Source of the DNA: an uncultured Dyadobacter sp.
Lineage (GTDB): Bacteria; Bacteroidota; Bacteroidia; Cytophagales; Spirosomataceae
DNA: 6,197 bases
NCBI GenBank assembly: GCA_937880795.1
Contig: CALGRQ010000377.1
Span: forward strand, 1 to 6,197
Direction: 5' to 3'
The translations under genes were made by a program, and so were the position numbers. Numbering within the stretch: the stretch's first letter is position 1; every line of letters starts with the position of its first letter. This document shows, in pieces, positions 1 through 6,192 of this stretch. Under the pieces are notes generated by a model that was not told the origin of the DNA, made no database searches, and was given only the letters and a program-made list of their open reading frames with translations.

Positions 1-192
1 CTACCATCGGATAAATAAAAACATTTTTTTTTTATGGACGTCAAATTTTCTATTTTTGCGCGGAAAAAAAGTGACTAAACGTGTTGCTTTGTCGTTTACG
101 GAATCTCAAAAGAGGGGTATTCTATCCTTCAAAAGTATCGTCCGATTATTAAGTTGATGTTCCACAAAATCTGAAAAGCAACAACACATTCT
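1..192. other. Non-coding leader before galE, with a T10 tract
   Basis: No convincing gene lies here. Notable content is a run of ten T at 24-33, the possible -7 box at 51-58, and a weak 6-pair stem (76-81 with 93-98, 11-base loop). The first six codons in frame 1 end in TAA at 16-18 and could be the tail of an upstream gene, but this is too short to support. The sequence just before the galE ATG has no Shine-Dalgarno motif, as is usual in Bacteroidota. Confidence 0.5.
51..58 (+). promoter_or_regulatory. Possible Bacteroidota-type -7 promoter element upstream of galE
   Basis: The eight bases TATTTTTG match the Bacteroidota sigma-ABfr -7 consensus TAnnTTTG exactly. Transcription would start a few bases downstream, giving galE a leader of roughly 125-130 bases. 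The -33 element (TTTG or TTG about 20 bases upstream) is not present; that place is occupied by a T10 tract at 24-33. A match to a short AT-rich motif can occur by chance in such sequence, so the call rests on position and motif only. Confidence 0.3.
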
Positions 193-1212
193 ATGAAAAT
201 TCTTGTAACTGGCGGTGTGGGGTTCATTGGCTCCCATACAGTAGTTGAACTGGATAAGGCAGGCTTTGAGCCGGTAATTATTGACAATCTCTACAATTCT
301 GACCTGGAAGTACTGAAAGGTATTAAACAAATTACAGGAAAGGATTTTCCCTTCTACAATATCGACTGCAATGATATTGAAAAGATAAGAAGTTTGTTTG
401 AAAAGGAAAAGTTTGATGGAGTGATACATTTTGCTGCTTATAAAGCGGTGGGAGAATCGGTAGACAAACCGTTGGATTACTACGAAAACAACCTGATTTC
501 TTTACTCGTGTTACTTCGGGTGATGAAAGAATTCAATGTGAAAAACTTTGTTTTCTCTTCGTCATGTACGGTTTATGGTCAACCTGATAAGTTGCCGGTT
601 ACTGAGTTAACCCCAAGAAAGCCTGCAACATCTCCTTATGGAAATACGAAAGCCATTGCAGAGGATATTATCAGAGATCACGTATATTCTGCACCTGGTA
701 TTAAAGCCATATGCCTTCGCTATTTCAATCCAATTGGAGCACATGAGTCGGCTTTGATCGGAGAACTTCCTAATGGAGTGCCGAGCAATCTTGTTCCATT
801 TATAACGCAAACTGCGGCTGGGTTACGGGAATCGCTTACCGTTTTTGGAGACGACTATGATACGCCGGATGGTACCTGTATACGGGATTTTATACACGTT
901 TTGGACCTTGCCAACGCACACGTAAAGGCTCTGGAATTGCTCAATGAGAAGCAGGATTCCGATTATTATGATGTGTTTAACGTCGGAACAGGGGAAGGAT
1001 ATACAGTTTTAGAACTGATCAATACTTTTCAGGAAGTAAATGGCGTTAAACTTAATTATACCATAGGACCAAGGAGGGAAGGTGATGTGGAGAAAATATA
1101 TGCTCAATCGGATAAGGTGAACAACATCATGAAGTGGAAAGCAGAAAAAACTATGGCAGAGGCACTTAGAGATGCCTGGAATTGGCAGCTAAAAATCACA
1201 CCAAAAAAATGA
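193..1212 (+). CDS. galE: UDP-glucose 4-epimerase
   Basis: Cytosolic NAD-dependent epimerase that interconverts UDP-glucose and UDP-galactose (Leloir pathway), supplying galactosyl donors for surface glycans. It is an extended short-chain dehydrogenase/reductase of 339 residues, against 338 for E. coli GalE. Visible motifs are the NAD-binding GGVGFIG at residues 7-13, HFAAYKAVGES around 79-89, SSSCTVYG at 122-129, and the catalytic pair Y149/K153 in SPYGNTK, which fall at the E. coli positions; S124 is the matching catalytic serine. RYFNPIGAH at 176-184 and RREGDVE at 294-300 are also typical. The position equivalent to E. coli Y299, which gates N-acetylated substrates, is I302 here by a gap-free C-terminal alignment, so activity on UDP-GlcNAc is neither shown nor excluded. 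The start is the only one that keeps a complete Rossmann N-terminus. The stop overlaps the rfbB start by four bases. Confidence 0.95.
   Translation: MKILVTGGVGFIGSHTVVELDKAGFEPVIIDNLYNSDLEVLKGIKQITGKDFPFYNIDCNDIEKIRSLFEKEKFDGVIHFAAYKAVGESVDKPLDYYENNLISLLVLLRVMKEFNVKNFVFSSSCTVYGQPDKLPVTELTPRKPATSPYGNTKAIAEDIIRDHVYSAPGIKAICLRYFNPIGAHESALIGELPNGVPSNLVPFITQTAAGLRESLTVFGDDYDTPDGTCIRDFIHVLDLANAHVKALELLNEKQDSDYYDVFNVGTGEGYTVLELINTFQEVNGVKLNYTIGPRREGDVEKIYAQSDKVNNIMKWKAEKTMAEALRDAWNWQLKITPKK
1203..1212 (+). promoter_or_regulatory. galE/rfbB junction: A7 tract and ATGA stop-start overlap
   Basis: Seven A residues (1203-1209) run directly into ATGA, where the rfbB ATG (1209-1211) overlaps the galE TGA (1210-1212). 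In the galE frame the tract reads as an A AAA AAA heptamer followed by the stop, which is the register of a -1 slippery site. A -1 slip would enter the rfbB frame at its ATG. The simpler reading is translational coupling, with the A-rich stretch acting as the leader that replaces a Shine-Dalgarno site in this phylum. Confidence 0.6.
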
Positions 1213-2264
1213 AGAAAATATTAATTACTGGAGGTGCAGGCTTTATCGGGTCTCATGTAGTACGTCGATTTGTAACCAACCATCCTGAATACCATATATT
1301 TAATCTGGATGCACTCACTTACGCAGGGAATCTTGAAAACTTGCGTGATATTGAGAGTGCTGCAAATTATACATTTGTAAAAGGAGATATTGTTGATGCT
1401 ACTTTTATTGATCAATTATTTGCAGAGAATGATTTTCATGGTGTTGTACACTTGGCAGCAGAAAGTCATGTAGATAGGTCAATTTCGGACCCGATGTCTT
1501 TTGTGATGACCAACGTGGTGGGTACGGTTAATTTGCTGAATGCAGCTAAAAAGTCGTGGAAGGGTGACTTCGCAGGACGCCGTTTCTATCATGTTTCTAC
1601 GGATGAGGTATATGGTGAACTTCATGATCCAGGAACATTTTTTACAGAAGAAACGAAGTACGATCCTCGTTCGCCATATTCTGCTTCTAAGGCTTCGTCT
1701 GATCATTTCGTTCGGGCTTATCAGAATACTTACAATTTGCCAGTTGTTATTTCAAATTGCTCCAACAACTACGGTCCCAATCATTTTCCTGAAAAGTTAA
1801 TTCCATTGATGATTCATAACATCATTGAGAAGAAGCCACTACCGGTATATGGAAAAGGTGAAAACGTAAGAGACTGGCTTTTCGTAGAAGACCACGCTAT
1901 TGCCATCGATCTTATTTTCCATAAAGGAGAAAATGGGGAAACCTACAATATTGGTGGTCATAATGAATGGAAAAATCTTGACCTGGTTCTATTGTTATGC
2001 CGGTTAATGGATAAGAAACTAGGACGTACAGAGGGCGAAACGGAACAATTGATCACTTACGTAACAGACCGGGCTGGTCATGATCTGAGATACGCTATCG
2101 ACGCTACTAAATTATCCGAAAAATTAGGTTGGAAACCGTCTCTTCAGTTCGAAGAAGGGTTGGAGAGAACTGTGGATTGGTATTTGAACAATCAGGAATG
2201 GTTGGCAAATGTTACCTCTGGTAATTACCAGAAGTACTATACTGAAATGTATGCATCCAGATAA
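1209..2264 (+). CDS. rfbB: dTDP-glucose 4,6-dehydratase
   Basis: Cytosolic NAD-dependent enzyme (also called rmlB) converting dTDP-glucose to dTDP-4-keto-6-deoxyglucose, the branch-point intermediate for dTDP-L-rhamnose and several other deoxysugars. It is an extended SDR of 351 residues, normal for the family. Visible motifs are GGAGFIG at 8-14, HLAAESHVDRSI at 81-92, HVSTDEVYG at 128-136 with the dehydratase signature T131-D132-E133, and Y157/K161 in SPYSASK. NNYGPNHFPEKLIP at 186-199 and RDWLFVEDH at 221-229 are RmlB hallmarks. The start at 1209 was preferred over the in-frame ATG at 1182: the nine extra residues precede the Rossmann strand, lie wholly inside galE, and are not found in relatives as I know the family. 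It is coupled to galE by the ATGA overlap and is a distant SDR paralogue of it. Confidence 0.95.
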   Translation: MKKILITGGAGFIGSHVVRRFVTNHPEYHIFNLDALTYAGNLENLRDIESAANYTFVKGDIVDATFIDQLFAENDFHGVVHLAAESHVDRSISDPMSFVMTNVVGTVNLLNAAKKSWKGDFAGRRFYHVSTDEVYGELHDPGTFFTEETKYDPRSPYSASKASSDHFVRAYQNTYNLPVVISNCSNNYGPNHFPEKLIPLMIHNIIEKKPLPVYGKGENVRDWLFVEDHAIAIDLIFHKGENGETYNIGGHNEWKNLDLVLLLCRLMDKKLGRTEGETEQLITYVTDRAGHDLRYAIDATKLSEKLGWKPSLQFEEGLERTVDWYLNNQEWLANVTSGNYQKYYTEMYASR

Positions 2265-2307
2265 CAGGTTTCGGAATTAACCATTTTCAATTCGACAATT
2301 AATTTAA

Positions 2308-2337
2308 ATAGCCGGAAGCTTTTTAGCTGACGGCTAT
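2308..2337 (+). promoter_or_regulatory. Hairpin immediately upstream of rfbA
   Basis: The arms ATAGCCG (2308-2314) and CGGCTAT (2331-2337) pair perfectly. Inside them GA faces GA, which would form tandem sheared G-A pairs in RNA. A further AGCT/AGCT stem (2317-2320 with 2325-2328) is closed by a TTTT loop. The structure ends eight bases before the rfbA ATG, so it would lie close to or within the ribosome footprint. No T-run follows, which argues against an intrinsic terminator. A role in rfbA translation or as an RNA processing site is inference. Confidence 0.4.
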
Positions 2338-2345
2338 CGTCCCAT

Positions 2346-3215
2346 ATGAAAGGAATTATTTTAGCCGGTGGATCCGGTACTCGTTTACACCCACTTACTT
2401 TGGCCGTTAGCAAGCAGCTCATGCCTGTTTACGACAAACCAATGATTTACTACCCCCTTTCTATTCTGATGCTGGCGGGTATTCGTGAAATCTTGATTAT
2501 ATCCACACCACACGATTTACCGCACTTTGAAAAGTTATTGGGAGACGGTAGTCGGCTAGGATGCAAATTTACCTATGAAGTCCAGCCAAGTCCGGATGGA
2601 TTAGCGCAGGCATTTATTATTGGCGAAGAGTTTATTGGTAAGGATAAAGTGGCGCTCATCTTGGGCGATAACATATTCTACGGAACTGGACTGTCTACGC
2701 TTTTGCAAGCAAACAATGATCCGGATGGAGGAGTAATTTTTGCATATCAGGTGCAGGACCCGGAACGTTATGGAGTTGTAGAATTTGATGAAAACAAGAA
2801 GGCTATTTCTATTGAGGAGAAGCCGGCGAAGCCTAAATCCAACTATGCGGTTCCTGGCTTATATTTTTACGACAACGATGTGGTGGAAATTGCAAAAACA
2901 ATTCCGCCTTCACCGAGAGGAGAGCTTGAAATTACGGATGTAAACAGGGTTTATCTTGAAAAAGGTAAACTGAAAGTAGGTGTTCTAAATAGAGGAACCG
3001 CTTGGTTGGATACCGGTACGATACAGTCGCTTATGCAAGCAGGTCAATATGTGCAGGTGATTGAAGAACGCCAGGGTTTGAAAATCGGATGTATAGAAGA
3101 AATAGCTTACCGTATGGGCTTTATAGATGCTGCACAACTGCGAGAAATTGCCAAGCCTTTGGTGAAAAGTGGGTACGGAACGTATCTTGAGCAAATTGTA
3201 GCACATTTGAGCTGA
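2346..3215 (+). CDS. rfbA: Glucose-1-phosphate thymidylyltransferase
   Basis: Cytosolic nucleotidyltransferase (also called rmlA) that joins glucose-1-phosphate and dTTP to give dTDP-glucose and pyrophosphate, the step before RfbB. At 289 residues it is full length for the RmlA family. Visible motifs are the nucleotide-binding LAGGSGTRLHPLT at 6-18, VSKQLMPVYDKPMIYYPL at 21-38, LGDNIFYG at 106-113 with metal-binding D108, IEEKP at 156-160, GELEITDVN at 192-200, and LDTGT at 221-225 with the second metal aspartate D222. The starting ATG directly precedes the first beta strand (KGIILAGG). The 81-base gap after rfbB has no clear promoter, so co-transcription with galE-rfbB is likely. rfbC and rfbD do not follow, which differs from the common rfbABCD order. 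Confidence 0.96.
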   Translation: MKGIILAGGSGTRLHPLTLAVSKQLMPVYDKPMIYYPLSILMLAGIREILIISTPHDLPHFEKLLGDGSRLGCKFTYEVQPSPDGLAQAFIIGEEFIGKDKVALILGDNIFYGTGLSTLLQANNDPDGGVIFAYQVQDPERYGVVEFDENKKAISIEEKPAKPKSNYAVPGLYFYDNDVVEIAKTIPPSPRGELEITDVNRVYLEKGKLKVGVLNRGTAWLDTGTIQSLMQAGQYVQVIEERQGLKIGCIEEIAYRMGFIDAAQLREIAKPLVKSGYGTYLEQIVAHLS

Positions 3216-3225
3216 TAGATTTTAT

Positions 3226-3253
3226 AGAAACTGCTTCGTATGAGGCAGTTTCT
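3226..3253 (+). terminator. Probable terminator hairpin after rfbA
   Basis: AGAAACTGC (3226-3234) pairs perfectly with GCAGTTTCT (3245-3253). The stem extends inward by three pairs, one of them a G-U wobble (TTC with GAG), leaving a GTAT tetraloop, so about 12 pairs in all. It starts 10 bases after the rfbA stop. The 3' arm is moderately U-rich, but it is followed by GGTTAATAA and not a clean U-run, so termination may be partial or the hairpin may only stabilise the 3' end. It separates the sugar-nucleotide genes from the methyltransferase gene. Confidence 0.5.
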
Positions 3254-3277
3254 GGTTAATAATCAGAGTTATATTGA

Positions 3278-3922
3278 ATGAAATTTCTGGCAGACGGAAT
3301 AGAGGAATATGTTGAGGCGCATTCAGAAAAGGAGAATGAGCTTTTACGAAAGTTAAATCGTGAAACGCACGCTAAAGTGCTCAATCCACGCATGCTTTCC
3401 GGACATATACAAGGTAGGTTTTTGTCCATGATTTCCCGGATGATACAGCCTGAGTATATACTGGAAATTGGTACTTATACCGGCTATTCTGCTTTATGCC
3501 TGTGTGAAGGTCTCTCGAACAGCGGGAAGTTAGTAACGATTGACATAAATGAGGAGCTGGAAACCATGACCAGGCGTTATTTTGATGAGTCTCCATATGC
3601 TGCTCGGATCGATTATCAAATCGGTAACGCATTGGACATCATACCAGATCTTACGCAAACTTTCGACCTGATTTTTATTGACGCTGACAAGAAAAACTAT
3701 ATTGCCTACTATAATTTATGCCTATCCAAGGTTCGGAAAGGGGGCTTTATTATTGCAGACAATGTACTATGGAGTGGTAAGGTTGCGCAGACGGAATTAA
3801 AGAAGTCTGATAAAGACACACCATTATTAATAGAATTTAACCGGATGATACAGGAGGACGATCGTGTTTCAAACCTGTTACTTCCGATTCGCGACGGTTT
3901 AATGATACTTCAAAAACTATAA
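3278..3922 (+). CDS. SAM-dependent O-methyltransferase, CCoAOMT/COG4122 type
   Basis: Predicted cytosolic class I methyltransferase of the Methyltransf_3 family, with 214 residues (normal for bacterial members). The SAM-binding motif ILEIGTYTG lies at 61-69, followed by the acidic strand end TIDINEE at 87-93 and the GNALD segment at 116-120. The divalent-metal site typical of the family is visible as D135 in FIDADKKNY and D161-N162 in ADNVLWSG. The conserved ending RDGLMI is at 205-210. Family members methylate catechol-like or other hydroxyl groups, but the natural substrate of free-standing bacterial copies is mostly unknown, and none is inferred here. The gene lies 62 bases after rfbA, beyond a hairpin, and 32 bases before the transglycosylase gene, so it may be co-transcribed with the latter. 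A methylating role in glycan synthesis is possible from context but unsupported by the motifs. Confidence 0.9.
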   Translation: MKFLADGIEEYVEAHSEKENELLRKLNRETHAKVLNPRMLSGHIQGRFLSMISRMIQPEYILEIGTYTGYSALCLCEGLSNSGKLVTIDINEELETMTRRYFDESPYAARIDYQIGNALDIIPDLTQTFDLIFIDADKKNYIAYYNLCLSKVRKGGFIIADNVLWSGKVAQTELKKSDKDTPLLIEFNRMIQEDDRVSNLLLPIRDGLMILQKL

Positions 3923-3954
3923 GCACATAACCATTAAACAAGCATTTAACATTT

Positions 3955-6192
3955 ATGACCAGAATTTTCATCACCAGGCCAAAGATTGTTGTTTTGCTTC
4001 TGGCTTTATTAACCACAGTGGGTTTTGGAGTACAGGCGCAAACACCCGAAATACCATCTAATGTTTCATTCGGTGGCATTACGGTAAAATTTGACAGATC
4101 AGCTCAAAATTTAATTGAAGAGGATGTTAAAAATCTTATGTCCAACAAGAAATTTTGGGAAGAAAAAATGGAACGTGCGATTTTGTACTTTCCCATTGTT
4201 GAAGGCATATTGATGGATGAAGAGGTTCCAATTGCCTTTAAATATCTGGCGGTTCAGGAGAGTTCTTTTAAGGCAGATGTAGTTTCGAGTTCGAATGCTG
4301 TGGGATACTGGCAATTCAAACCTGAAACAGCTCGTGAACTTAACCTGAGAGTGGATGATGAAATTGATGAGAGAAAGAATATTAGCTCTTCTACGCATGC
4401 GGCGGCTTGGTATCTGAAGAAGAACAATCAACAACTCAACAACTGGGTTTCTTCTTTGTATTCCTATTACCAAGGTGTTGGCGGTGTAAAAAAAGTGGTA
4501 CCTGCGAACTGGGCATATGCCAGAGAGGTAACCTTGAATGGGAAGACAGATCGTTACATGCTTCGTTTTTTCGCGCACAAGATAGCGTTGGAAGCAGGTA
4601 TTGAGCGGTTCCGTAGTAACAACAAAATCATCTTGCTTGAAACAGAGTATGGAAAAGGACAGAGTTTTGATGAAATTTCAAGAAGTTTAGGTGTTAATGC
4701 GCGCGAGCTTGAATCCTATAACAAATGGGTAACCAATGGCCGTATACCTACTGATCGCGAATACCTTGTAACGGTACCGGTAGCGATGGATCAGGTCGCT
4801 TCTGTCAGAGAAAAGTTGTCCTTACCACCCGCTGCAAGTGTTTCAACTGTCGGCAGCGAAATGGCGGCCACATTTGATGAGACAGGTTTCCCTGTTTTGA
4901 AAAAGTCAAAAACGCAGTCTAGTGATAAAAATGCACCGGTTCTTTACGAAATTAACGGATTGCCTGGTATAGAAGCCAGGATGGGAGATGATGCGAAGTC
5001 TCTTGCCAAAGCAGCTGGTGTTAGAATGCCTAAATTCAGACGCCAGAATGATCTGGTTAAAGAAATGCCGCTTATACCTGGACAAGTATATTATCTGTCA
5101 AAGAAAAACAAAAAGGCGGCAACGCCATTTCATACAGCTCGCCCTGGTGATACATGGCATAGTGTTTCGCAGCAATATGGTTTAAGACTTGTTAGTCTAT
5201 TAAACTACAACCGTACGCTAAGTAGAAACTATCCTATTCAAACGGGACAAGTTTTGTGGTTGACTAAAAAGCGGCCCAAAAAGCAGCCAATCGAAATTAT
5301 TAAGCCAAAAACACCAGCTCCAAGTCCGTCGGTTAATGAGCCTGTAATTGCTTCTGCACCTGCGGCTGCTCCTGCAACCACCGTTCCAGCTGTGAATGAC
5401 ATTCCGGAAAAACCATCAGGCAGAAAAAAATATACACCTGTTTTGGTTGATAAAGCGGAAAGTAGTATTGCTAAGGAGGATAAGAGCTTTGAAAAAGCTG
5501 CGACGCCTTCTGTGACCACACCAGCAAAGGATAACAATGATCGGGTTGTGATCATTACCCAGGATAATGATGACAATACTTTTAAGTCTGGTAATGACAA
5601 TAATGCGGGTGGAAAGAAAAGTGCGGGGGTAGAAACTAAGACGGAAGTTGAACCGTCAGCTTCTAATTCGGTTTATGCTCGAAAGCAACGTGAAGCGGCT
5701 GAAAGAGCTGCTGCTGCTGAAAAGGCTACTGCTTCTAAGCCTGTGAATGAAGCAACATCTGTGACTAGTTCCGAGGGCAAGCCAGGTTTCCATATTGTAA
5801 AGTCTGGTGAAACATACTTCAGTATAGCCAGAAAGTATGGAATGACCGCCGCGGAATTGAGTGATATGAATAATGTGGGGGGGAGAAAAGGACTTATTGT
5901 AGGTCAAAAATTGCGCATCAAAAATGCTTCAGTAAATTCTGTTGTAGAAGAAAAGCCGGAGGTGGTGTCGTCGCCAACAGGTCCTACACGTATTGAAAAA
6001 GAAGCCGAAGCAATCGTGGCTGATAGATCAAGTGATGTATCGGGTAAGTTCCACACTGTTCAACCTGGTGAAACGTATTATGGTATAGCCAGAACCTATG
6101 GGATCAGTCTGAAAGAATTGATGCTGCTTAACAATTTGTCTGCGCCTGATAAATTGTTAAGCAGCATCAATTCTTTCAGACTGATCCCATAG
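3955..6192 (+). CDS. Secreted MltD-like lytic transglycosylase with LysM repeats (C-terminus incomplete)
   Basis: Predicted periplasmic or outer-surface enzyme that cleaves peptidoglycan glycan strands. A basic start and hydrophobic core (residues about 8-26) with VQA before Q29 indicate a signal peptidase I signal peptide; there is no lipobox cysteine, unlike E. coli MltD. The SLT domain spans about 75-220: catalytic glutamate E102 in AVQESSF, AVGYWQFKP at 115-123, DERKNI and STHAAAWYL at 138-154, and SYYQGVGGVKKV at 170-181, where the usual AYN-G motif has Y172 in place of Asn. LysM-like modules follow at about 227-275 and 329-383 (both degenerate) and 391-437 (clear). Then comes a Pro/Ala/Lys-rich linker (438-610), a clear LysM at 611-655, and another starting at 698. 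That last LysM is broken after DKL (residues 732-734, base 6156) by an inverted copy of upstream sequence. The final eleven residues and the stop are therefore probably artefactual, and the real gene continues beyond the window. Confidence 0.88.
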   Translation: MTRIFITRPKIVVLLLALLTTVGFGVQAQTPEIPSNVSFGGITVKFDRSAQNLIEEDVKNLMSNKKFWEEKMERAILYFPIVEGILMDEEVPIAFKYLAVQESSFKADVVSSSNAVGYWQFKPETARELNLRVDDEIDERKNISSSTHAAAWYLKKNNQQLNNWVSSLYSYYQGVGGVKKVVPANWAYAREVTLNGKTDRYMLRFFAHKIALEAGIERFRSNNKIILLETEYGKGQSFDEISRSLGVNARELESYNKWVTNGRIPTDREYLVTVPVAMDQVASVREKLSLPPAASVSTVGSEMAATFDETGFPVLKKSKTQSSDKNAPVLYEINGLPGIEARMGDDAKSLAKAAGVRMPKFRRQNDLVKEMPLIPGQVYYLSKKNKKAATPFHTARPGDTWHSVSQQYGLRLVSLLNYNRTLSRNYPIQTGQVLWLTKKRPKKQPIEIIKPKTPAPSPSVNEPVIASAPAAAPATTVPAVNDIPEKPSGRKKYTPVLVDKAESSIAKEDKSFEKAATPSVTTPAKDNNDRVVIITQDNDDNTFKSGNDNNAGGKKSAGVETKTEVEPSASNSVYARKQREAAERAAAAEKATASKPVNEATSVTSSEGKPGFHIVKSGETYFSIARKYGMTAAELSDMNNVGGRKGLIVGQKLRIKNASVNSVVEEKPEVVSSPTGPTRIEKEAEAIVADRSSDVSGKFHTVQPGETYYGIARTYGISLKELMLLNNLSAPDKLLSSINSFRLIP
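5266..5784 (+). other. Low-complexity linker within the transglycosylase gene
   Basis: Codes for residues 438-610 of the transglycosylase, between the third LysM-like module and the C-terminal pair. It is rich in Pro, Ala, Ser and Lys at first (PAPSPSV; an Ala-rich stretch at 466-479), then in Asp/Asn (QDNDDN, GNDNN around 536-550), and ends in a charged, Ala-rich stretch (REAAERAAAAEK, 579-590) that could be helical. It probably acts as a flexible spacer between catalytic and wall-binding parts. The reading frame stays open throughout. Confidence 0.6.
5785..6156 (+). repeat. Tandem LysM modules at the C-terminal end
   Basis: Two related modules are encoded at 5785-5919 and from 6046. The proteins share the pattern FH-V-GETY-IAR-YG, then a conserved L and N-N. 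At DNA level they share GTATAGCCAGAA (5822-5833 and 6083-6094) and TGGTGAAAC with flanking differences, consistent with an old internal duplication and not a recent one. LysM modules bind N-acetylglucosamine-containing glycans. The second module is cut before its expected VGQ-L-I ending by the inverted repeat. Confidence 0.75.

Noticed and set aside
1..18. Possible last codons of an upstream gene ending TAA at 16-18
   Set aside because: Only five sense codons are visible and other frames also stop soon, so no product can be supported.
48..71. AT-rich inverted sequence around GCGCGG, resembling a small terminator
   Set aside because: Pairing is only T-run to A-run around an unpaired GC-rich loop, with a mismatch; such a stem is too weak to support.
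76..98. Six-pair stem TAAACG/CGTTTA in the galE leader
   Set aside because: It is short, AT-rich and has an 11-base loop; expected by chance.
1182..1208. Upstream in-frame ATG giving rfbB nine extra residues
   Set aside because: The extra residues lie inside galE and precede the Rossmann first strand; the ATG at 1209 gives the normal family N-terminus and a typical ATGA overlap.
3216..3223. TAGATTTT, a 7-of-8 match to the -7 box, between rfbA and the methyltransferase gene
   Set aside because: It lacks the final G and a -33 element, and a start there would transcribe the terminator-like hairpin directly.
4111..4578. 155-codon open frame on the minus strand opposite the SLT domain
   Set aside because: It lies antisense to strongly conserved coding sequence and shows no domain, leader or expected composition.
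5238..5600. 120-codon open frame on the minus strand inside the transglycosylase gene
   Set aside because: It is antisense to the low-complexity linker, has no recognisable motif, and its composition is what the reverse of a Pro/Ala/Lys-rich coding region gives.
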